Shown piece by piece: positions 44,251 through 56,300 of a stretch of DNA of 64,000 nt. Each line of letters begins with the position of its first letter. The stretch's first letter is position 1. The notes beneath the pieces were generated by a model. It was given only the letters and a program-made list of their open reading frames with translations. It was not told where the DNA came from and did no database searches. The DNA comes from Cryptomeria japonica (Eukaryota; Streptophyta; Pinopsida; Cupressales; Cupressaceae). A program made the translations under genes and the position numbers. Location of the stretch: positions 473,958,008 through 474,022,007 of the forward strand of contig NC_081405.1 of NCBI RefSeq assembly GCF_030272615.1, given 5' to 3'.

Positions 44251-45060
44251 CGTAGGAGCATCATTTGAGGTGAAAACAAGGTGTTGCTGGGCAGCAAGGT
44301 TTCAAATGAGGGCTTGGAATTGTGCAACATTGATGTTGTCAGGGACACGTGACTCAAGGAGGGATTGTTCCAAATTTTACTTGTGGATAGGGGAGGTCTT
44401 GAGGAGCTCTGAGATGGAGATCTATGCGGGGGTCTTCCCAAGATGGTCAAGGAGGTCATATTGATGGGTGGATGGCATGGGGGAGGGTTTGGTAGAGGAG
44501 GGGTTCCTTGGACTGTTACCCTCCCATGACAGGTAGTTACATTGCAGTCATTCTGAGAGTGGGAAGCGGAAGGTGTGGCACCTTGAATGACTATCTTATT
44601 AGAGTTAGGTCTGCTTGTCAATTGAGGAGGGGCAAGATCACCTTGAACAGTGATCCTAGGTTTGCTTTGGGAAGGAGGAGGATTAGTTCCCGGGATAGTG
44701 ATGATGTTGACATGGTTATCTGTAGGCTCAATGCGACCTACCAAAAAGTCAAATCTGATTATATGATTGGTATAATAGTAGTTCACAACATTAGATGATG
44801 AGCCTTTTCCTTTTTCATGCTTCATGAAAGGTTCCTGGTACATCTTAAGTTTTTCATTATTATTACTAGGTTTTTTTGTAATGTCATTATTATTACTAGG
44901 TTTCCCTTATCAATGAGATCTTGTATGTAGTTCTTCAGTTTCATACACTTTCATGTATCATGCCCATTGATACGATGATACTCACAATACTCATTCTCAT
45001 TATACCACCTAGGTTTAGGTTGATTAGGATCAAACAGGTGAGTTATTGGGAAGATGACCA
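44250..45060 (-). pseudogene. Gag C-terminus with CX2HX4HX4C finger and Pro-rich linker
   Basis: About 45000-44920 reads WYNENEYCEYHRINGHDT, then a stop, then K-C-M-K-L-K-N-Y-I-Q-D-L-I-D-K. This is the same finger and helix as at 4200-4270 in the plus-strand relic. 44843-44181 is a Pro/Ser/Thr-rich connector with repeated ITVQG/IVIQG/VTVQG words, leading to the protease. Confidence 0.78.
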
Positions 45061-46795
45061 CACCTTCTTGGAAAATCTTTTGGAACACAACCTCAATGGG
45101 CTCAACAAGGGGAGTATACTCTCTTGGAGCTTGATTGTTAGATCAAGGTGGTCGCCCCTGGACTAAGACATTGTTGGGAGGCCTCTGAGATTGCTTTTGA
45201 TTGTTTTGATGATTAGTGGGGGTGGACTTTGGAGGGGCAGCCACAGTCTGAACCTGATTTGCATCAGTGACACCATTGTTGACTATGTTCTTGTTCTTAG
45301 ACTAAAATTTTGGTTTGTCATTGTGATAAGAGGAAGTATTATGACTTGATTTTTGGTAATGCTTTAGGGTAACTTCCTCTAATAAGACATGTTCAAGGGC
45401 TAGGCCCTTGTCAGTCAACTTTTGGAAAGACTTTATTCACTGAGATGTCAAGGGTTTTGATAGTTTGGGCACCAGATTTTTCTGAAATAATTCAATTTGG
45501 TGTTGTTCTGGCATATCCCACTAGAATTTATTGATAAGGTGTCACCACCTCTACAAGAAGTTGGTGAAAGTTTCCCAAGGTCTTTGTTTCATGTTACAAA
45601 GGTCCATCATGGAAACATCATTGACAATGTTGTAAGCATAGTGGGCCATGAACTTTTTTGCTAAGTCTAGGAAGGAGGTGATAGAACCTCTAGGCAAGGA
45701 CAAAAACCATGCAAGAGCGTCTCCTATGAGACTTTTAGGGAAGAGCCTTAAAAGATATAAATCAATATAGGAGACTTCTTGGCATAATATATGAAACTCA
45801 TGGACATGGTCTTGTGGGTCCCCTTGGCCCTCATACTTTGTGAACATAGGCATCTGAAACCCTGGTGGGTAAGGTGTAACTGATATCAAAGGATCATAAG
45901 GACAAGGAAAAAATTCCTCAAATGAATAAGGTTTTCTTTTGCTAGTCCTTTTCTTCATATTTTTTATGATGTTTTTCATGTCTTGGATTTCCTTGATTAT
46001 ATCATGTTGCAGGTCTTGGACATGATGGATGGTGTTTTCTTCAAGTATCTGGTGAGTCATGGAAGGTATAGCACCACCACTAATACATTGATATGATAAA
46101 TAAGCAGGAATGTCAGATGTTATGACGGATGTAATAGGCACCTGAGTGATGATTGGTCATGACCCCCAAATTGTTGTGACTAGAGGAAGAGAAGCATTGA
46201 TGAAATTAGCAGCATTCTTGAGAGGAATGGAAGATTGTGGAATAGAGACATGCGGTCTGGTAGAAGAAAATGGGATATAAGCATGTTGGAAAATAGACGT
46301 GATTGGATTGGATAATGGTATAGATATCAAGAAGGAAGAAGGTTGGATGGAAACCATAGGGATAGATATCATGAGCACTATTGATTGGAGTTGAGTGATA
46401 GTTGGGGGCATGATTGATTGGGGTTGAATGATAGGCATAATGATGTGGGTAGGAGTAAATTCTCCTTGTGGTTTTTGATCAAGAATGGATCTATCAAAAT
46501 CAAGGGGAAGGCAAGCTCCATTTTTAATAAGAGTCTTTAGAAGACCACTAGGATTGTGTCAAATGAATTTCTCCATCATTTCTTGATTGTAAGAATCCTC
46601 TAGGAATGTTCACACTTCTAGGGAGAGGTCATCTTGATCAACCATGTTAGGGTCCCCTTGTGGATCTTGGATATCGAGTTGTACACTTTGCCCTTGCATA
46701 GGATCTAGTGTAGGGTCTTGATATAGGACACTAAAGTCTGGCATGCCATATTATTGTTCGGCTATCTTCTTCTTTTGGGATCGAGTTGTGACCAT
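45061..46795 (-). pseudogene. Gag N-terminal and capsid part of the large Ty3 element
   Basis: The minus-strand start at 46795 gives MVTTRSQKKKIAEQ. An acidic stretch and an Ile/Pro/Ser-rich stretch (46438-46157) follow, then the core at 46141-45551: PMFTKYEGQGDPQDHVHEF, LRLFPKSLIGDALAWFLSL, SITSFLDLAKKFMAHYAYN and WETFTNFL, a clear retrotrans_gag pattern. Stops lie near 46735, 46610, 46570 and 45548. The frame continues, decayed, toward the zinc finger. Confidence 0.87.
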
Positions 46796-49482
46796 GCAAG
46801 AATAATCTTAGGAAAATTTATTGGAAGAAAAGTTTTGATGAAAGGAATTAGCTTGGATTTTGGATTTTGATGTGATTTGAATTTTGATAAAGTTGGATAG
46901 AATGATTGATGGGGTCCTTGGATTAGGACAAGGTTTTATTTAAGATTGTACCTTAGTCCTTGGATAAGGATTTTAGTTGGGGGATGTTGATGAAACCACA
47001 AGCAAGGTGGCAACCAAGTTGGGTAAAATTTATACCTTAGGATAATGATCAAAGTCTCTCTTCTACTAAGGATTGACTAATGATCTAAAGAAAATTAAAG
47101 ACGTACGATAGGAGTCTAGATCAACTCAAAAGATGAGGACAAGGTACTTGGGGGAGATTCTTTCCCAAGCACAAAAGCCAAATGATTAATTGATTTAAGA
47201 TGAGGTCTAAATATAACTTCACAAGGTATAAAACCTTAGAGTGAGGTTAATTTGATTGAAGGATAATTGATTAAGGATGATTGATTAAGGATTTATTGAT
47301 GTGTTAAGTCCTTAGAAAGTGTTAGTGATGAGAGATCAAAGGAGGGTGATAATGATGACTAGAAGAACTTGATGACTAGATTATCCTTGGAATGGAAATG
47401 ACTCAATAAGTGATAGGTTCAAATGGCAAATTGTATGAAGGTATGCAACCACCCAGGTTTTGATGATAGTTGGTATTGAAAGACAAGCCTGATCCTTGGT
47501 GTAGGGCACAGACTCTTAGTTCCTCACTAGCATCAAACTCATTGCTATGACCATGAATGTAATCATGATATCAGTGCAAAAAGGTCCTATGTTTGAGCAA
47601 GAGTTTGTGGTTGGTATACCAAAACTTTCGACATCTAATGAGTTGGGCTTGGGTGAGCTTCTTTTTATTGATTGGATGATGGATTAATTTCTTGGGATGC
47701 AAGTACAACTTAGGCTTATGAAACATGAGGTGAAAATATGATGGAATAGATTTGGACTTTGACTATGCAAGGTGTGAAAATTTGGACTTGACAATGTTTG
47801 ACAAATGTGGAAAAATGGGGGTATTTTTTCTCACTCTACTCTTGGCAAGAAAGTATCAAACATAGAAAATGCATTGGCCAAGTGTGACTCAAAGACAATC
47901 ATTCACCTTTACAACATATCCTAAAGCTGGCAAGGAAAATAGTCATGGATCTAACTTGGTTTCCCAGCTATGCTTACTCAAAGCAGATACTTAGATGCTT
48001 GACCCCACTGGCTCCACCCTAGACACTCACTTCTTTGGGGCAGCCAAGAATCAGTTCCCATAAAAAATCCCCATGGTGAAGTTCGTATCTCTACTAAGAA
48101 CCATAAAAATGTGAGTGGCTTTGGAGGTCTGACCTCTTGCACCAATGACTAGAGGGTTTTTGGCTTCTAAACACAAGAGTTCTTAGTTAGGGCATCTATT
48201 TGTGTGGCCATACATGCGGCACTTTATGCTTCATAGTTACGGAAGGCTCCTAACCTATAGGAGTTGTGTCCTATAGGGTTTATGGGGAGACATAGTGTCG
48301 GTATGGACTAATCAGCACACGTTGCTTGCAACTTTCGTCACAAACACATTTATTTATAGTGGTTCAGAGAGCTTGGCTTTAGCCCATTACCACTTGTGTC
48401 ATTCCCCTCTCACCAATGTCTGTGCAAAGTGCTAGGAAAATTAAGGAGGTAGGCCCTCTAAGGGTAAAAACATGCAATCAAAATAAAATAAGACATGGAA
48501 ATCTTGATGTTCATTGACCCTTAAGAAAACAAAATGTGTTGCTAATCTAAGAAAGACACTTGTAAATTTTAATGCCCGAAATGAAATGTGTGCTAATCTA
48601 GAAATGCATGAAAGATAACTAGGCTAGTAAAAAAAGTGAGTCTTCTCCCAACATCCTACAAAACAAATAGTTAGTAGTTCCTATTTCTAGTCTTAGACCG
48701 ATCGTACAAACCTGCAAAACTCAAAATCTGATTAGAACACAAAAAGTCATATATGCACAGTGGACGTGCTAATATATAGATAGACATGCTGAATCCCCTG
48801 TGCAGGTGTTGAAACACCTGTGTACATGTTGAAGTAGTGCATGAATGCTTAAAACAAAAAATATAGAAAACAAAATGTAAATTCCTAAAAAATAGATAGT
48901 ATACTTGAAAAACGGTCACGTTGAAGTAGAAACACCCATGCTGAAATGTGAGCGCACGTGTTGTAACAAACATATAAGTAGAAAAACCAAAATACTATGA
49001 AAATTTAAATTTGAAAATTTTGACAAACAACAGGAAACGAAAGTGCTAAACCAGACCTTAGGCACTGAAATGCCCGTGCACATGCTGATTCTACAGTAAT
49101 GTAAACAAGGCAGAATTATAAAAAGAAAGATTTTTTATTTTTTATTTTGATTTTAATTGATTTTTTAGATTTTTTTTAAAAGATTTTAAGTGTTTAAAAA
49201 TAGAAAGTATGAAAAAATTTACTAAATCAGACGTGGTAAAGCCTAATTGGATGCACTGAAATAAAGCCTGCAAAAAAGGTAGGTTAGTAAAAAATTTAAT
49301 TTGACATGCACACGCTAAATCGCCTACACCAACACCAAATCAGAAGTGCACATGCTAAATCTGGGGTGCACATGCTGATTTGCAGACTCTCACACTGATT
49401 CGGAACCTGTGACTAAAAATGATGAAAAACCTACAAAAGCAGTTAGATTTTCAAGACGTGGGTCCCACCGGGCATTCCAAAA
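46796..49482 (-). other. Long 5' leader of the large Ty3 element
   Basis: No coding domain on either strand. 46800-47800 is GATTGATTAAGG-like repeat text. 48760-49400 is a cluster of GTGCACATGCTGA-type words. The minus frame at 48671-48973 is not believed. Just left of the LTR, the plus strand GGGTCCCACCGGGCATTCCA would be the complement of the PBS (TGGAATGCCCGGTGGGACCC); the tRNA is not identified. Confidence 0.5.
49461..49480 (-). other. Candidate primer-binding site of the large Ty3 element
   Basis: The minus strand reads TGGAATGCCCGGTGGGACCC, two to three bases inside the LTR end. Position and the TGG start fit a PBS. Its first few bases also occur beside the left LTR (18776-18782). Confidence 0.45.
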
Positions 49483-50683
49483 TGAACCAAGGGAAACTTC
49501 AAGCAAGTTTAGCAGATTAGTTTAAATCCAAATAAGTATAAAAAGCCAAATAAAAGCAATAAACTAATTAAATTATACCTTGCAAGAGAGGAGTCTCTCT
49601 TGTTCCTTCGATTTGGACACTAGTTGAAGCCAAGAATGACTTGTTTGGACTAGTCCAATGGTGGGATGCGGATGGCTCTCCAAATTGCACAACAAGGGAT
49701 TAATATGAGTGAAGGATAAGTGCTCAAATATGGATTATGGATGCAAATATGACTATGATGTGGATGCTCTTGATGGATGGCTAAACTCAAACTAGCATCA
49801 TAAGATTACTTGGATTGTGGATATCAAATGAGGAGAGGGAGACCCCAATTTATAGAATTGAATAGAGGGAAATGGACGGTCAAGATTGAAGAGGAATGGA
49901 AGGCTATGATTTGAGGAGAGGAGATCACGTGGATCAAAGGACAATGACATGACAAGGGGGTGAAGACCAAGAGATTTTCCACAAAAGTATCTCTTGTCTC
50001 CACCCTCCTCAAGGTATATGGGGAAGAGTTCCCAATGCACCTAGGAGGAATAAAAAGAATTTAAAATTCCTTGGGGGATGCACATGGAATTAAAAATTCC
50101 TAAGATATTGTGTGCATGGGGATTGGAAAAGGTAAAAGGAATTTTAAAATTCCTTGGGAAAGTGAGAAGCATGGGAGAATATGAGATTTTGAAAATCTCA
50201 CATTCACCCAAAAAGGGAGCATTTAATGTTGAAGGTGAGAGGGGGACAAATAGGATTTAGCCATAAATGGCTATAGTTGACTTTTGTGCCTAATCATGGG
50301 GATTAGGCATTAGCAAGGGATTAGGAAGACTATTTAGAATAATTGGGTAAGGATTATGAGCAAGTGGGATTTGTAGGAGGATTTGACTAGGAGAGAGAAT
50401 GAGTGGAGGTAATTAAAAATTAAAGAATAATGCTAAGCAAGATTAAGGGAGTTTCCAGAAGAATTAATTAAACTAATGATGTATTAGGACAAGGTGATTT
50501 TGAATGCCTTTAGAAGAAGAAAGGAAACTTGATTTATTAACTAAATCAATCATTGGACTATAGTGACCATATTAATTAGATTAAATTTAATTAATATTGA
50601 GAAGAATAAAGGTTAACATAATAAAATTAATTAATTACATAGGAAGGTTAAATTAATTAAAATAGTTAATTTAGGTGTCTACA
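49483..50683 (-). repeat. Right (5') LTR of the large Ty3 element
   Basis: TGAACCAAGGGAAAC...GGTGTCTACA, 1201 bp, matching 18783-20059. It lacks about 70 bp around 50497. The TATAAAT box is at 49848-49854 (minus). Confidence 0.88.
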
Positions 50684-51410
50684 ACATGAATAAGTAAATG
50701 GAAAGTAAATGTGCATATAGGGAGAGGGACCAGTCATTGCCTGAATGATTGGTTTGTTGTGTTGTCTTGCTTGTGGTCTTGTCCCGATGCTACCTCAAGA
50801 TGCACATGTTCCTCCTAGCTCCATTTTTTTCTTGTTTCCTATATTTGACAATAGAAATGATGTTAGAGAAATGCCCTAAGCAAGGAAATGTCTCTAACCT
50901 TACATGAACAAACACTTATGCATATATAAGTTGATCTTTATTCACAGTAAACAAGCAATGCATATTGTAGGTTTCTAGGAAGAAACCAAGCCATCATAAA
51001 CATCCGCAAATATACATTTATTTTTCTAACATGTTTTCTTCATGTGCAGCTACAGGTAAAAATTGTGTTCTCTTTGTTATCACTATTTAAGAAATGGGTT
51101 TTCTTTTCCCTTGATTGGCTAAGTTTTTGAAATTTTGAGTCATGTATGCTATTAACTACTTCAAATCTGTTTTAGGTCTTTAAGGGTTAAGGATTTTTAG
51201 TTTTTAATTGCCCAAATGTCTGATCAAAACCCTCTAGCTTCTATTCCTACGTTACTTTATTCACTTAAGTGATGGGTCTTGGGGTCGTGTGAAATTCCCC
51301 CCCTTGTTATTTGCCTAGGTGGTCGTTAAATAATTGTAAAAATCTACACCTTATGCCTTTTCCTTCTAATGTTGTCGGGTCCAATAAGTGTCACACAACT
51401 TTCAGATGAA
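50684..51410. other. Flank right of the large Ty3 element, no gene seen
   Basis: Unique-looking AT-rich DNA with no domain and no match to other parts of the window that I could see. A C-run lies at 51297-51303. Confidence 0.4.
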
Positions 51411-53015
51411 TCTACAACTTTTTGTATTTCGTTAGGTGAAGTTACGGGTGTGTTATGCTCTGCAAAATAGTGAAAGGAAAAAGCATGTTCAATTATGTGC
51501 ATTGGATCTAGTTTAACGAGACTCCATCTCGCTTTAGATCTAATGGCTAGCATTGATTCGCAGCAAAAATGAGCGAGTAAATTACCTTTCGTGAAATGGT
51601 GAAAAGGTTTGGTGAGACCCAACGGTGAAGACTTTTCCATAGCTAAAAGGTGATCAAGTTTAAAAGAAATTGATGGCCCATGTTGTTTCATGCTTGAGAG
51701 ATGCTCACATGTTATGCTTTGCAAAATAGCGAAAGGTTTTTGGGCTCGGGCAAAAGAGGTTCATAAGAGGCATAACAGATGCACAGGTCCTCAAGATCTA
51801 ACGGTTAGCGCAGTTTCGTAGGAGAAAGATAGCTTTCATGAAACAATGAAATGACATGGCGTTCCAAGCAAGCAGTCCAACTAGTTGAGATGGCAAGTAG
51901 GACAATGACATGTGGCCAAAAATCAAAGTGGTTAGTGAATTAGTTTTAAGGACTAACAGGTGCGTCCAAGAAGATGAGTCATGCTGCGGGATAAGAAGTG
52001 ACTTGGCAGATACAGGTGGCAAGGATAAAGTGGATCCCAATGTTTTCTTTCAGTGAATAAAAAGTTGACATGTTAGTTCAGGAATGACTAGGTACCAAGT
52101 GGATAAAGCTGAGTTAGAAGACCCACATCTACCGGATTCAAATAGGTTGTTAAGCATCAAGCAAGTTTGATATAATCTAATGGTTCATGTGAGTTCGCAA
52201 AGGTAAGATGCTAGTGTTTTAAGGTTTGTGAAATGGCGAAAGAGCTAGTGGGCCCAAGGAACAGACAAGGCATAAAGGTAAAAGATGATCAACTCTATTT
52301 TGATCCAAGGGTTCTCATTGTTTCATGGCTGCAAATCAACCGAGGATTAAAGCCCATGAAATGGTGAAAGAGAAAGAGAGGTTCTTCTCAACATGACATG
52401 GAATGATAGTTGCTACTTCTTGTAAAGCTTCATGGTGATGTGTCAATTGACACATAGTTTCAAAAGGTGATTAAGGGCCCGCCAAGGTGTAACTGACGGT
52501 TATATGGGAAGTAAGACACGTGGCTGACTCTGAACTAAACCCAAAGAGTTTTTTAGGGCTAATGGCCGAATGCCGCATGACATTTGTTAACCAGTGAATA
52601 AGTGGGGTAAGTAATGTCTAGATAAAGGTTTCACTTAAAAGATGTTCATCTTAAGATTGATCCAATGCTTCTCGTTGTTTCGTGGCCCAAAGATGGAAGT
52701 GGATTAACCCCTATGAAATAGAAAAAAACTATTAGCCATCAAGATGAGGCATGGTTAGTGAAAAATTTGATGGTCCTGTTAGGAGTTAAAGGCCGGGTGG
52801 TTAGAGTTCCATCTAACGCTTGGCGTAGCTTCACGAAAGGAAAATGCTCGGGGGATAAAGCTTGTGAAATGGCAAAAAGGAAGTAGGGCCCAGATGCAAA
52901 GGCAAAGAGGTTAGAACAGTGTAAAGACCGATCAAGTCTCATCTGATTGTATGACTGGCATGATTTCATTAGGCGAAACTGCTAGGATGTTATGCTCTGC
53001 GAAATGGCGAAAGAG
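51411..53015. repeat. Degenerate dispersed array of GTGAAATGGCGAAAG motifs
   Basis: A GTGAAATGGCGAAAG-like word recurs nine times: near 51461, 51591, 51720, 51837, 52229, 52356, 52713, 52863 and 52999. Several copies are preceded by ATCTAATGGTT...TTTCGTGG-like text about 40-60 bp upstream (for example 51531, 51788, 52176, 52302, 52657) and followed by GGGCCCAA. Spacing is irregular, about 115-390 bp. It reads as an old, diverged tandem array. The frames inside it (51344-53169) are not believed. Confidence 0.65.
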
Positions 53016-53203
53016 CGAAAAGAAAATATATAGGCATGTTATGACCCATTGGAGCAAAATTTTTGAATTCTTCTATGAATTCAATTCTAAAAGGACGGCC
53101 GAAGCATGCAGTATCAATGTCGTAGTTAAGAACCCAACTACCGTATATGATCTCGCATCAATTGAATGAAGGCATCATTTTGAAAAATTGTTGTAGAGAA
53201 GCG

Positions 53204-53266
53204 GTTGTAGAGAAAATTTCTTCAGTTGTAGAGCGAATTTCTTCAGTTGTAGAGTGGATTTCTTCA
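53204..53266. repeat. 21-bp tandem repeat, three copies
   Basis: GTTGTAGAGNNNATTTCTTCA at 53204, 53225 and 53246, with only the middle bases varying. It lies between the degenerate array and the start of the long gene. Confidence 0.9.
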
Positions 53267-53390
53267 AGCCAAAAATAGGTTCTCTTGTACTCTTGCTTGG
53301 CAATTACTTGACGGTGTGTTTTAATTGGGGTTTTGATTTGTTACAAAATAGTTGAGGCTAGTAATTAAATTGATTGCATAGTTTTTTAAG

Positions 53391-56300
53391 ATGGTACCTA
53401 AAAGAGAATTCTCAAGAAAGGTTAATTACCAGGAGAGGGCTATCTATGATGATTTCCTAGAACAGTTGACAATGTCAATTAATGTGGCAGCAAAGGTAAA
53501 GGAATTAGTGCCAAGAGCTCCTCACCTAAAAATAGGAGAAGGATTGTATGACAAGGGCAACTGGAAAAGAGACCCTCAAATTGGGTTGTTGGATTTGGTA
53601 TGAGAAATTCCCCAGCCCCAATGAATAGTATATGGGAGTTGGACGTAGGCAAATTGGTGGTCCCTAGAGTATTCATGGATGTAGATCTCCTAACTCAGAT
53701 TGTACACTACTATGACCCAATCACAAGGTGTGTTAAGGATATAAGTGGAAAAACCCTCATTGAAATAAATAATGAGGAGTTCAGAAATGCTTTTGGGCTT
53801 AGTGAATTTACCAATTTTTTAGAGCCTATTAATTTTAAATCACTAGCTTAGGTTTATAGTGTGCAGAGGAACCGCCTTAGAAGTGGGCCTCTTAAAGAAT
53901 TCTTTGTGAAGATAGGCAGATTAACAGTTGTAGGACCCAACTCTGAGGAGCCTTTCTCTTTAAATCTGTTCACCCTTAGGGCCAAAGGATTATACTGGTC
54001 ACTCTGCCAAATTCTAGGAGAAGATGCTGAGGCAAATATGCCAACTCATTACATGTTAATGATTGCTCAAATTTTGAATCCCTCTTTGGCAGTGACCTTT
54101 GATTATTCTTCCTATATCACTGATGCCATCCATGAAGGCTTGATAGGAATAAAAAATGGGAAAGTGGATAGGCCCTTCGGATGGTACTCCCTCCTCATGC
54201 ATTTATTTTTATTCAAGGGTGGTGACTATTTTGCAAGTGGAATGGATATTGTGAAAGAGAAGGATGGAGAGAAGATGCCAATGCAGTTATGGAGTACAGT
54301 GTTGTCATGGGACATAGAAGACGCTAGCTACTTAAAGTTTGATAAGTGTTTTGCATCTAAGATTAGGACTCTTATTTGTTCAGAGAATCCAAGAGTCCCT
54401 AAGGTTCTTTTGGAATTCATTAGGCCAAAAGAGTTTGCTAAGAATATTAAAATTGTCCACAATTGGGGTGATATCTACTTATACCCTGTCTCCATAGTTT
54501 TTAGAGTATATGGTTTCAAAGGCACTCCATTTCTATTGCCCTATCAGGTCCCTCTTAAAGTGGGAATTGTAGAAATCCTCAAGACAGATTGGTAGTGTGC
54601 AAGAGGCAAAGCTAACAGGCAGAGGTAAAGGGATCATTTTCCCTATAGTTACCATAGCACATCAATTTGTAATAATTAAAGGAGGTTGGAAGTGTTTTGA
54701 ATATTTCCTTCAACCATACCATTTATCAACTGTAGTATCCCGGTGTGTTGACCTTGAAGATTTCTTCAACGGTATGTTGAGAAAGAGGGCAATATCCAAA
54801 GGTAGACCCCACCGGTTCTAGTTTCCTAAAGACCTCATTAGGAATGAGTTTGATTTAGATGAGTAAGAGCTGAGGAAAGAAAAGTGGGTGGCCTACAAGA
54901 AGGCTTTAGACTTTGTGCACCAATTTGACGCTAGCTATGACCCTTTGTCTAGCTTTCACCCCTTTGAAGAGAAGATAAAATTCTTAATTCTTTGTTTTGA
55001 GGATGTCATGCAAACATTGAAAGAAAAGAGGGAGGTTGTAATTAAGAACAACCCTGAGAAAGCAAGACTAGTTCTAAATAGGTCTACATCTACCAGAGCA
55101 ATCCATCTTGGTGATTACATGTTACATAAGAAGTCCAACTACAGTGTGTTGATGCCAACAATAGGGGAGCCTTCTACCTCAAAAGGGAAGAGGAAGATAC
55201 AGGATGTCATTGACATTCAAGATAGCCCAAAGAAATAAAGAGTGGGAAAGGAAGTATAATCTGATGAACCCTTGTATTCCCCATCTCAATCCCCTATTCA
55301 TATAGGAGATGAACAGGCAGCAACTGAGCAATTGTTACAGTTAGGCAGGGTTGGAGAGATAGCATACACATATGATGAAGTGGAAGAGGGAATGCTAGAA
55401 GAGCCCCTTACTGCTGAGATGATCATTACTACTAATGAGTTCAAAGGCCAGGAGTGGGATCCTAAGATCAAGCAAGCCAGTGAGGATTTCTTGGCTTGTA
55501 ATAACATTGTCACATCAGGAGCTTTCATGCAATTTGTGTGGAAGCAGAATATTGATAAATTTAATGCTAGGTGTGAAAAGAGGAAAGGTGAGCAGCCCCA
55601 CAAGGATTTAGCTATGGTGGAGGAAGAGATAAAGCAAGAAATGGTTGATGAGTTTAAGACCATCACTCCCGAGCAAGGAAGAGACATGGTAACACGGGAT
55701 GGGGTACTCATTCTCCCTAAATGGGACATAGCAAATGCCTTGGTTTTAGAGGTAGTAAGAAAGGACACCAAACCTATGGAGGGAGTCACTTTTAGCAAGG
55801 ATAATGCTACACTGGTCATGTGGTCTTTTAAAAGAGATGAAAATAAAAGGAATAAGGACACCCCAGGGTCAAGTTACCTTGGAGGAATGATAGTGAAAAG
55901 AGTGCAGAGCACTGGGGTAGTGGAAGCTACTAGCACTATGCTAGAGACTACAAAGTTTAGTGTTGCAGTAGCAGAAAGAGAGGCTAAGGAAAAGGCAGAT
56001 CTCCAAGTTAAGTTGGAGACAATTTTAAAAGATTACAACAGTGCCAAGGAAGAGGTAAGGGGTAAAGATAGCATCATCGCCAAGCTACAAAGCTAGTTGG
56101 TAGGAAAATACCATCAAGGTGAGTCCTCAACATTGATGATCTCCTCTTCTCCTGCCAGACCTCCACCTACCAGCCCCATTATTGAATTCCCACCATCTCC
56201 AGCACCTTCTAGTTCTCATTTGATTGAGATCACTCCCCATGAGTTGGAGAATTTAAAATAGGCTCAGGCCCTATATGTAAAGAAATATGAAGAGAGAGTA

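Larger units (their letters stand above)
18783..50683 (-). mobile_element. Large Ty3/gypsy element, Tat/Ogre-like, with two nested insertions
   Basis: Two direct LTRs (18783-20059 and 49483-50683) bracket a minus-strand interior: gag (46795 to about 44850), protease (about 44180-43450), pre-RT and RT (36110-35156, resuming at 27717), RNase H, a second RNase H and integrase (to 25144), then an antisense PMD gene (20896-23060) and the PPT. Without the insertions at 27718-35150 and 36269-43249 the element is about 17.5 kb. Dual RNase H, long untranslated regions and an antisense extra gene are features of the Tat group. I found no target-site duplication, and the left end is rearranged. Confidence 0.8.

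Noticed and set aside
51344-53169. Several 60-126-codon frames in the motif array
   Set aside because: They fall on both strands of the degenerate array with no domain and no shared frame.
55298-55861. 187-codon minus-strand frame
   Set aside because: Lies opposite the 53391-56990 gene, whose plus frame continues on both sides.
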